Assembly (NCBI GenBank): GCA_028873275.1
Contig: JAGWLJ010000089.1
Location: forward strand, 1-6,432
From: Pseudomonadota bacterium
GTDB taxonomy: Bacteria > Pseudomonadota > Alphaproteobacteria > Rickettsiales > SXRF01
DNA: 6,432 nt
Direction of reading: 5' to 3'
Within the stretch, counting starts at the first letter, position 1; every line of letters starts with the position of its first letter. Shown piece by piece: positions 1-5,716 of the stretch. The notes beneath the pieces are model-generated. The model ran no database searches, was not told the origin of the DNA, and saw only the letters and a program-made list of their open reading frames with translations. The position numbers were made by a program, and so were the translations under genes.

Positions 1-323
1 CACACCGGTTGCGGCCAGGCGGCGTCGGAAGTCTGGCGTGCGATAATGTGAATGTGCAGTTGCGGCACCATATTGCCCAGCGTTGCGACATTCATCTTAT
101 ACGCCCCGGTCAACGCGGCAAAGCGCTCGGCCGTATATCGCACTTCTTCCATGATGGCCGGATAATCGGCAATCTCCAGATCGAACAATTCCCGCAGACC
201 GTCGCGTTTTGGTACGAGTATCAGCCAGGGAAAGCGGCTGTCATTCATCAGAAGCGCACGGCATACCGGCAGATCGCCCACCGAAACGGTGTCCTGCGCC
301 AGCTTGGGATGCAGGGTAAAAAT
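1..323 (-). CDS. HIT-family nucleotide hydrolase, C-terminus cut by the window edge
   Basis: HIT-family proteins bind nucleotides and usually hydrolyse or transfer nucleoside phosphates; the substrate here cannot be told. 107 residues are visible, and the frame runs off the left edge with about a codon of the conserved WPxPVW stretch in view. The core reads NVATLGNMVPQLHIHIIAR at residues 78-96. H90 and H92 fit the second and third histidines of the HxHxHxx motif, H90 being the expected nucleophile, while the first position is Q88. The N-terminal region (FTLHPKLAQDT, then VGDLPVCRALLMNDSRFPWLILVPKR at about 15-40) matches this HIT subgroup. No ATG is available: a TAG lies two codons before residue 1, and the first in-frame ATG is residue 26, inside the conserved domain. 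I place the start at ATT (321-323) because an AGGGGA lies 6 nt upstream and conserved sequence begins there. A GTG at residue 15 is the main alternative. The gene begins 3 nt after the upstream small gene stops, so it is probably co-transcribed and translationally coupled. Family assignment is firm; the start is an inference. Confidence 0.88.
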   Translation of the reverse strand, partial: MFTLHPKLAQDTVSVGDLPVCRALLMNDSRFPWLILVPKRDGLRELFDLEIADYPAIMEEVRYTAERFAALTGAYKMNVATLGNMVPQLHIHIIARQTSDAAWPQPV

Positions 324-326
324 ATT

Positions 327-539
327 CTATCCCCTGCTTGGATGTTGATTAGTCTGGTTTCGTTCCTGGTCTATTTGCTCTTGCCATTTTTGAATGAGAT
401 TTCGCTGCTCCTTGGATAATTTCTTATCATCCATGAGCTTTTTAATAGCAGGAGGCAGTTCGCCATTTTTTACTGCTTCTAGCGCTTTTCGAAGTGTTTC
501 TTTTGCTGCTTTAAGCCCTTCATCAGATTTTTTCTTCAT
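327..539 (-). CDS. Small Lys/Glu-rich hypothetical protein (70 aa)
   Basis: I do not recognise this protein. From the ATG at 537-539 it is 70 residues, strongly charged and probably helical: a KAAKETLRKALEAVKNGEL helix, a PP turn at 29-30, then KKLMDDKKLSKEQRNLIQKW, and a Gln/Asn-rich tail ending HPSRG. There is no signal peptide, membrane segment or cysteine. The frame can be extended six codons upstream to a TTG, but neither start has a clear Shine-Dalgarno site; ATG is preferred. It sits 26 nt after purB and 3 nt before the HIT gene on the same strand, which favours a real operon member. Base composition (about 40% G+C) is well below the neighbouring genes, partly because of its many lysine codons, so recent acquisition or a fast-evolving orphan are both possible. 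A chance open frame cannot be excluded. Confidence 0.62.
   Translation of the reverse strand: MKKKSDEGLKAAKETLRKALEAVKNGELPPAIKKLMDDKKLSKEQRNLIQKWQEQIDQERNQTNQHPSRG
330..335 (-). promoter_or_regulatory. Shine-Dalgarno site for the HIT gene, inside the end of the upstream gene
   Basis: On the minus strand the sequence reads AGGGGA, then TAGAAT, then ATT. This gives a strong Shine-Dalgarno match with 6 nt spacing to the proposed ATT start. The site overlaps the last codons of the small upstream gene, whose TAG stop is at 327-329. This is the main DNA-level reason for preferring the ATT start over the downstream GTG, which has only a weaker AGGA about 10 nt away. Confidence 0.55.
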
Positions 540-565
540 GAGTGTTCTCGCTGTCAAAAAATTGT

Positions 566-1858
566 TTAGCCAAACACCCGCTTGAACACGGTATTCACAT
601 GCTTGGTATGATGTCCAAGATCGAATAGCGCCTTGAGCGCTGCTGGCTTAATACGTGCGGTGATATCCTTATCGGCCAGCAGTTCCATCAGGAAATCCTT
701 ATGCTGCTCCCAGACTTTCATGGCGTGTTTTTGCACGAGGCGGTAAGCGTCCTCGCGGCTGACGCCGGCCTGCGTCAGCTCCAGCAATACGCGCTGCGAA
801 AACACCAGCCCGCCCAGCCGTTCAAGGTTGTGCTTCATGCGGTCGGGATAAACGACCAGCTTGTCGATAATACCGGTCAGGCGATGCAAGCCGAAATCGA
901 GCATCACCGTGGCGTCCGGCGCAATGACGCGCTCCACCGATGAGTGCGAGATATCCCGCTCGTGCCACAGCGCCACGTTCTCCAGCGCCGGCATGGCATA
1001 GCCGCGCACCAGCCGCGCCAGCCCCGTCACATTCTCCGACAATACCGGATTGCGCTTATGCGGCATGGCCGAGCTGCCTTTCTGGCCGGGCGAAAAATAT
1101 TCCTCGGCCTCCAGCACCTCGGTGCGTTGCAGATGACGGATCTCGGTCGCCAGCCGCTCCATTGAGCTGGCAATGACGCCCAACGTGGCAAAATACATGG
1201 CATGCCGGTCGCGCGGAATCACTTGCGTCGATACCGGCTCGGGCGTGAGCCCCATCTTTTTGGCGACATATTCCTCAACAAACGGATCGATATTGGCAAA
1301 GGTGCCGACCGCTCCCGAAATAGCGCAGGTGGCAATCTCCGCCCGCGCCGCCACCAGCCGCTCACGGCAGCGCGAAAATTCGGCATAATACCCGGCCAGC
1401 TTCAGCCCGAATGTCACCGGCTCGGCGTGAATGCCATGGCTGCGGCCGACGCAGACGGTCTGTTTATGCTCCAGCGCCCGCCGCTTCAGCGCCGCCAGCA
1501 GCGCATCGATATCCTTAAGCAGAATATCGCTGGCACGCGCCAGCTGCACGGCCAGGCAGGTGTCGAGCACATCCGAGCTGGTCATCCCCTGATGCAGAAA
1601 CCGCGCCTCCGGCCCGATATGCTCGGCGAGATTGGTTAGAAAGGCGATGACATCATGCTTGGTCGTGCGCTCGATTTCATGGATGCGCTCGGCATCGAAC
1701 TTGCCTTTTTTCCAGATGGTTTTGGCGGCTTTCTCAGGAATTACCTTAAGTTTTGCCAGCGCGTCGCAGGCATGCGCCTCGATCTCGAACCAGATCTGGA
1801 ATCTGGTCTCGTCGGACCAGATGGCGGCCATGTCGGGGCGGGAGTATCTCGGTATCAT
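566..1858 (-). CDS. purB: Adenylosuccinate lyase
   Basis: This cytoplasmic enzyme of purine synthesis removes fumarate from SAICAR to give AICAR, and from adenylosuccinate to give AMP. The 430 residues match the usual length of the compact bacterial form. The fumarase/aspartase superfamily blocks are in order: TTKHDV with H68, HQGMTSSDV with H89, GRSHGIHAEP with H141, and the mobile-loop signature GSSAMPHKRNP at 261-271 carrying the catalytic serine (S262/S263). His 68, 89 and 141 are the numbers I recall for the Bacillus subtilis active-site histidines. The ATG start gives the conserved MIPRYSRP N-terminus; upstream is only a weak TAGG, which doubles as the stop of the preceding gene. It lies 9 nt after the glycosylase gene and 26 nt before the small orphan, so it is probably the second gene of a four-gene operon. 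It appears intact. Confidence 0.98.
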   Translation of the reverse strand: MIPRYSRPDMAAIWSDETRFQIWFEIEAHACDALAKLKVIPEKAAKTIWKKGKFDAERIHEIERTTKHDVIAFLTNLAEHIGPEARFLHQGMTSSDVLDTCLAVQLARASDILLKDIDALLAALKRRALEHKQTVCVGRSHGIHAEPVTFGLKLAGYYAEFSRCRERLVAARAEIATCAISGAVGTFANIDPFVEEYVAKKMGLTPEPVSTQVIPRDRHAMYFATLGVIASSMERLATEIRHLQRTEVLEAEEYFSPGQKGSSAMPHKRNPVLSENVTGLARLVRGYAMPALENVALWHERDISHSSVERVIAPDATVMLDFGLHRLTGIIDKLVVYPDRMKHNLERLGGLVFSQRVLLELTQAGVSREDAYRLVQKHAMKVWEQHKDFLMELLADKDITARIKPAALKALFDLGHHTKHVNTVFKRVFG

Positions 1859-1867
1859 ATCGGCAAC

Positions 1868-2485
1868 CTAATAGGCAACCGGCAACGGGTCAAGCACCCG
1901 CCACATATACCAGGTGCCGAGGCTGCGATAGGGCCGCCAATTTTCTCCTACCGCGAGCAACTTTTTCTTAGGCATTTCCTTGCCCTTATTGTAATGCCGG
2001 TAAATCCCCTTGAGCAGGCCGAGATCGTCGAGCGGAAAGACATCCGGGCGACCGAGGCCGAAGATCAAGAACATCTCTGCCGTCCAGCGGCCGATGCCCT
2101 TGATGGTAACCAGTTCTGCGATGATGTCCTCATCGGACATACCGGGCCAGTGGGCGATGCGGTCTTTATTGTCGAGGAAATGATTGGCCAGCGCATGCAG
2201 GTAAATCACCTTGCGCTCCGAAAGCCCGCAGCCGCGCAATATACCGCTATCGGCATTGGCGATGGCCTCCGGCTTGATTTTTACCGCCAGGGACAGTTTT
2301 TTCCACACGCTGTCGGCCGCCTTGACCGAAATCTGCTGGCCGGTGATGGAGCGCGCCAGCGTATAAAACGGATCGCCGCGCAGCTGCATCGCCTCGCCGT
2401 GGTAGCTGTCGATAATGGCCTTGAGGGTTTTATCGCGCTTACGGAGGACGGCTTTGGCTTCGTTCCAGTAGGAGGGGAGGTTCAT
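1868..2485 (-). CDS. AlkA-type DNA-3-methyladenine glycosylase (HhH-GPD family)
   Basis: A base-excision repair enzyme expected to cut the glycosidic bond of alkylated purines such as 3-methyladenine. At 205 residues it is the short form, lacking the extra N-terminal domain of E. coli AlkA. The HhH-GPD fold is visible: RGDPFYTLARSITGQQISVKAA at about 36-57, the helix-hairpin-helix LVTIKGIGRWTAEMFL at 125-140, and FPLDDLGL at 150-157, where D154 (second Asp) should be the catalytic aspartate by analogy with AlkA. The C-terminal WRPYRSLGTWYMWRVL at 183-197 is also typical. The ATG start suits the family's usual N-terminus, but no Shine-Dalgarno sequence precedes it. It is first in the minus-strand cluster and its TAG stop is 9 nt before purB, a pairing with no obvious shared pathway. 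A divergent AT-rich region lies upstream. Substrate range within the family cannot be read from sequence alone. Confidence 0.93.
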   Translation of the reverse strand: MNLPSYWNEAKAVLRKRDKTLKAIIDSYHGEAMQLRGDPFYTLARSITGQQISVKAADSVWKKLSLAVKIKPEAIANADSGILRGCGLSERKVIYLHALANHFLDNKDRIAHWPGMSDEDIIAELVTIKGIGRWTAEMFLIFGLGRPDVFPLDDLGLLKGIYRHYNKGKEMPKKKLLAVGENWRPYRSLGTWYMWRVLDPLPVAY

Positions 2486-2499
2486 TAAGTATATTGACG

Positions 2500-2511
2500 T
2501 TTATTAATAAA
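2500..2511. repeat. 12-bp perfect AT-only palindrome in the divergent intergenic region
   Basis: TTTATTAATAAA is its own reverse complement. It lies between the glycosylase start (2485) and the -35 element of the plus-strand promoter (2515). A small dimeric regulator could bind such a site, but AT-rich palindromes of this size arise easily by chance and no second copy is visible. The 75-bp intergenic region around it (2486-2560) contains no gene. Confidence 0.25.
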
Positions 2512-2514
2512 ATG

Positions 2515-2542
2515 CTAACACTAAGCCACCTAATCATATAAT
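2515..2542 (+). promoter_or_regulatory. Sigma-70-type promoter for the 258-residue orphan gene
   Basis: A perfect TATAAT (-10) at 2537-2542 is preceded by CTAACA (2515-2520, four of six bases of the TTGACA consensus) with a 16-nt spacer. Transcription would start near 2549, giving a leader of about 12 nt that contains the TGGAG ribosome binding site (2551-2555), 5 nt before the ATG at 2561. Position and spacing fit an ordinary constitutive-looking promoter. I found no equally good promoter on the opposite strand for the divergent glycosylase operon. Confidence 0.6.
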
Positions 2543-2560
2543 AAAGGTTTTGGAGATTCT

Positions 2561-3337
2561 ATGGCGAAAAATGCAAGAACGCTGCACATCGCGGGATTCG
2601 ATGAGAACGCCGATAATAAGGATATAGGCTGCACCTGTTGTCTGGCGGAGGTTTGTCTGCCGGGACAAGATGGCTATTGGAAATATTCGGAGAGAGATCC
2701 CATTGGCGCTGCTCATTGCGTATACAGTCGTGCCGAATTGGAAGAAAATGGTTGCGTAACTTTTATTCCGGATGAAGCGCGTATTGAAATCAAGGAAGGT
2801 CAATCCATACTGGCGGTGCTGGCGAGAAAGAAGTTTCTGGCTGCCGCAGGATTGGATGCTCCACCCGCCAGCTTCAAGGGTAGCGACATTCAGTGGATTC
2901 AACTATCCCAAGACAACGATCCCTGTTATGTAACATTCTTGCCAAGAAAATTAGGCATCGAGCTACAGGATCATTGGGCGGAGGCATTATTGAAGCGGAC
3001 CGTTGAAGTAGCCGAGAAGGCGAAAGAGGATGACCAGCTTATTCCGCTGAAGGAAATTGCCAGGCTATCAAAACTGGGCTTGCAGGCGGCACATAACGCA
3101 GATTTACGTTATCAGTTTAATCTTCGGTGCTTAATGAAAGATAGATTTATGCCTGAGCCCGATGCGCCAGCCGCTTATAAGAATATTAAGGAAATGATGA
3201 TGCCGGGTGAATTTCCGCATGTCACCGGCAAGGAAATCGACGAAGATGTAGCAAATCTACACCATTCACAAGGCACGCTTACCACGGTTCCGGCCACGCG
3301 CAATCTGCAGCCCACGGCGTCCGCAAGAGCAATGTAG
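2561..3337 (+). CDS. Hypothetical protein with CxCC cysteine cluster and internal duplication (258 aa)
   Basis: I do not recognise this family. The gene is well formed, with a promoter, a TGGAG site 5 nt before the ATG and 258 codons. No signal peptide or membrane segment is visible, so the product is probably cytoplasmic. There are eight cysteines: C24, C26, C27, C32, C53, C65, C122 and C190; the N-terminal CTCCLAEVC could bind metal, with C53 and H52 as possible extra ligands (inference). A motif VTF[I/L]P-x4-IE[I/L] occurs at 66-77 and again at 124-135, each followed by a stretch ending in Leu/Lys/Arg-rich sequence, which suggests a duplicated unit of about 58 residues. Residues 136-192 look helical and charged; the last 60 or so look low in structure, with an EMMMPGEFPH patch. 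It is the only plus-strand gene, is lower in G+C than its neighbours and stops exactly where pheT stops, so lateral acquisition is plausible. Gene call good, function unknown. Confidence 0.85.
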   Translation: MAKNARTLHIAGFDENADNKDIGCTCCLAEVCLPGQDGYWKYSERDPIGAAHCVYSRAELEENGCVTFIPDEARIEIKEGQSILAVLARKKFLAAAGLDAPPASFKGSDIQWIQLSQDNDPCYVTFLPRKLGIELQDHWAEALLKRTVEVAEKAKEDDQLIPLKEIARLSKLGLQAAHNADLRYQFNLRCLMKDRFMPEPDAPAAYKNIKEMMMPGEFPHVTGKEIDEDVANLHHSQGTLTTVPATRNLQPTASARAM

Positions 3338-5716
3338 TTATTGCCGCAATTGCCCGCCGAACTCCTTTGCGGCCGCGGCGATGATGGCCTGGCTGACGCC
3401 GGCGATATCCTGCTCGGAAAGAGTGCGGTCCATGGCCTGCAGGGTGACGCGGATGGCGACGGATTTCTTTCCCGCTTCGACGCCAGTGCCGGCATAGACA
3501 TCGAAAATGGCGATATCGGTAATCAATTGCTTATCCGCCTGCGCCAGCGTTTTGATAATGTCGGCAGCAGGGATTTTCTCATCGACCATAAAGGCGAAAT
3601 CGCGCTCCACCGCCTGATAATCGGAGAGCTTCAGCGGCGGCCTGGCCTTGCCTTTGGCGCGCGGGGTGGGGAGTGCATCGAGGAACAGCTCGAAAGCAAC
3701 AGCGCGGCCTTCGATGTCGAATGCCGGCAGCAGCGCCGGATGAACCTCCCCGAAATAGCCAAGAACAGTCTTGCCCAGCATCAGCGCACCGGAGCGTCCG
3801 GGGTGATACCAAGAGGGCGCATGGGCGGTAATCTCAAATTTCGTCAGCCCCAGCGCTTCCAGCACCGCCAGCATATCGCCTTTGGCGTCGAAGGCATCCG
3901 CCATGCGCTCGTGATGCTGAAACAGCCCGTCCTTATAGCTGTTCTCAGCGATATGCCCGGTGCGGATGCCAGAGGCGGCAAGGCGCTGGCCATCATCGGG
4001 CGTAACGTCATGGAATTGCAGGCCGACTTCAAACAATCCAAGGTTTTTGAATCCGCGAAACGTGTTCTTCTTCGCTGCCGTCAGCAGGTTGGTCAGCAGG
4101 CTGGGGCGCATCGTATCGAGATCGGCGCTGATGGGATTGATCAGCTTCAGCTTGGGATCACCGCCACCGAATAATTTTGCCTGTGCCTCCGGCAGGAACG
4201 ACCAGGTGCAGGCTTCGAGCATCCCCCGCGAGGCCAGGATACGCCGTGACGTCTGGGCGCGCTTCTGGGAGAGCGGTAGCGAAGGCTTGCCAATTGTGGC
4301 CATCGGCAGGGGCGTGGCGGGAATATGGTCGTAGCCATGGATACGCAGTATCTCCTCAACCAGATCGGCCTCGCCTTCGATATCGCTGCGCCAGGAAGGT
4401 GGCGTAACGGTATGGTCGACGGTAAACCCGAGCGAAGTGAGAATGCGTTTGGATTCATCGGCCGCAACGGCAACGCCGCCCAGCGTCTTCACGCGCTCTG
4501 GATTGAAAGTAATGCTGCGCTTCCACTCCGGCGTTTTTCCAGCACATACGAGCTGGCTGGTCTCACCGCCGCAAAGCTCCTGAATCATGTGGATGGCGAT
4601 CTTCGCGCCGGTCTCGACAAACGCCGGGTCGACGCCGCGTTCGAAGCGGTAACGTGCATCGGACTCGATCCCCAACTTGCGGCCCGTCTGCGCGATATGC
4701 GCCGGGTCGAACAGGGCAACTTCGAGAAACACGTCGGTGGTTGCTTCCGTGCAACCGCTTTCTTCGCCACCGATAATGCCACCCAGCGATAATACGCCGC
4801 TGTCGTCGGCAATTACCGTCATGCCTTCAGAGAGCGCATATTCCTTGCCGTTCAGCGCTTTCAGCGTTTCGCCGTCCCGCGCATCGCGCACAATCAGGTT
4901 GCCGCGCAGTTTCTTCGCATCGAAGACGTGCAGCGGCCGGTCGAGATCGATGGTGATGTAATTGGTGATATCCACCAGCGCCGAGATCGGCTTCTGGCCG
5001 GTGGCTTCCAGCCGCTTTCTGAGCCAGTCGGGGCTTTGGCCATTCTTGACGCCGCGAATAGTGCAGCCGATGAATTGCGGGCAATGCGGCGTGGCGAGAG
5101 TGACGGTGATGGTGCTTGGTGCTTGGTGCTTGGTGCTTGGTACAGGCAGGGGTTTCAGCACGTCCAATCCCGCCGCTGCCAGATCGCGGGCGATGCCGCG
5201 CACACCCAGCGCATCGGCGCGGTTGGGGGTGATGGCAACTTCGATGACTGGATCGTCAAGCCCGAGCAGCCCAACGATGGATTCGCCGATTTTTGCCGTT
5301 GCAGGCAATTCGATAATACCGCTGCTATCGCCAGGGAGCGCCAGCTCTTCGGCCGAGCACAGCATGCCGTTGCTCTCGACGCCGCGAATTTTCGTTTTTT
5401 TGATAACCATGCCGTTGGCAGGGATGACCGCGCCTTCCTTGGCCAATACGACATGAATCCCCGCCCGCGCATTGGGCGCGCCGCAGACGATCTGCAATTC
5501 GCCGATATCGCTCTCGACACGGCAGACGCGCAGCTTGTCGGCCTGCGGATGCGGCTCGGCATGGAGAATCTTTGCGACGGTGAATGCATTTAAGTCTGCG
5601 CTGCGATCCGTGACCGCCTCGACCTCGAGGCCAATCATGGTCAGCGTCTGGGTAATTTTATCCAGTGGCGCCGAAGTATCGAGATGGTCCTTGAGCCAGT
5701 TCAGCGTGAATTTCAT
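3338..5716 (-). CDS. pheT: Phenylalanine-tRNA ligase beta subunit
   Basis: The beta subunit of the cytoplasmic (alpha-beta)2 enzyme that charges tRNA-Phe; it binds tRNA and edits mischarged Tyr-tRNA-Phe. The 792 residues fit the bacterial length. Domains in order: N-terminal MKFTLNWLKDHL; an OB-fold tRNA-binding domain at about 45-150 (HPQADKLRVCRV); the B3/B4 editing module at about 212-385 (ALVDITNYITIDLDRPLHVFDA, ESDARYRFERGVDP); B5 at about 400-466 (EADLVEEILRIHGYDHIP); the catalytic-like core at about 475-680; and the C-terminal FDX-ACB domain at about 695-792 (SDYQAVERDFAFMVDE). The open frame extends upstream, but the ATG at 5714-5716 begins the conserved protein and overlaps the pheS stop as ATGA, so translation is probably coupled. 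A heptamer tandem repeat encodes the linker at 193-202. The stop codon abuts that of the convergent gene, with no terminator hairpin seen. Confidence 0.98.
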   Translation of the reverse strand: MKFTLNWLKDHLDTSAPLDKITQTLTMIGLEVEAVTDRSADLNAFTVAKILHAEPHPQADKLRVCRVESDIGELQIVCGAPNARAGIHVVLAKEGAVIPANGMVIKKTKIRGVESNGMLCSAEELALPGDSSGIIELPATAKIGESIVGLLGLDDPVIEVAITPNRADALGVRGIARDLAAAGLDVLKPLPVPSTKHQAPSTITVTLATPHCPQFIGCTIRGVKNGQSPDWLRKRLEATGQKPISALVDITNYITIDLDRPLHVFDAKKLRGNLIVRDARDGETLKALNGKEYALSEGMTVIADDSGVLSLGGIIGGEESGCTEATTDVFLEVALFDPAHIAQTGRKLGIESDARYRFERGVDPAFVETGAKIAIHMIQELCGGETSQLVCAGKTPEWKRSITFNPERVKTLGGVAVAADESKRILTSLGFTVDHTVTPPSWRSDIEGEADLVEEILRIHGYDHIPATPLPMATIGKPSLPLSQKRAQTSRRILASRGMLEACTWSFLPEAQAKLFGGGDPKLKLINPISADLDTMRPSLLTNLLTAAKKNTFRGFKNLGLFEVGLQFHDVTPDDGQRLAASGIRTGHIAENSYKDGLFQHHERMADAFDAKGDMLAVLEALGLTKFEITAHAPSWYHPGRSGALMLGKTVLGYFGEVHPALLPAFDIEGRAVAFELFLDALPTPRAKGKARPPLKLSDYQAVERDFAFMVDEKIPAADIIKTLAQADKQLITDIAIFDVYAGTGVEAGKKSVAIRVTLQAMDRTLSEQDIAGVSQAIIAAAAKEFGGQLRQ
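5111..5141. repeat. Perfect 7-bp tandem repeat (GGTGCTT x4.4) inside pheT
   Basis: Four full copies of GGTGCTT (5111-5117, 5118-5124, 5125-5131, 5132-5138) plus GGT run without a mismatch. Three units make 21 bp, so the repeat stays in frame and yields a seven-residue periodicity on the minus strand: PSTKHQA followed by PST, PheT residues 193-202. The site is the variable linker between the OB-fold region and the B3/B4 editing domain. The form resembles the heptameric short tandemly repeated sequences described in cyanobacteria, here in a coding region. Confidence 0.9.

Noticed and set aside
552..557. TTGACA on the minus strand as a -35 element for the small orphan and HIT genes
   Set aside because: No -10-like hexamer lies 16-18 nt downstream, where the sequence is already coding.
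1655..2488. Long plus-strand open frame (277 codons) opposite the glycosylase and purB
   Set aside because: It is antisense to two clearly conserved genes, shows no recognisable motif and has no promoter or ribosome binding site of its own. High G+C codon bias on the true strand keeps such frames open.
2488..2493. TATACT on the minus strand as a -10 box for the glycosylase operon
   Set aside because: It ends only 2 nt before the ATG, so transcription would begin at or after the start codon, and no good -35 lies 16-18 nt upstream.
2534..2902. Minus-strand open frame (122 codons) overlapping the promoter and 5' half of the 258-residue orphan
   Set aside because: The plus-strand gene has a matching promoter, Shine-Dalgarno site and longer frame; the minus-strand frame has none of these and its product resembles nothing known to me.
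3341..4174. Long plus-strand open frame (277 codons) opposite the 3' part of pheT
   Set aside because: It mirrors the conserved FDX-ACB and core region of PheT and has no family resemblance.
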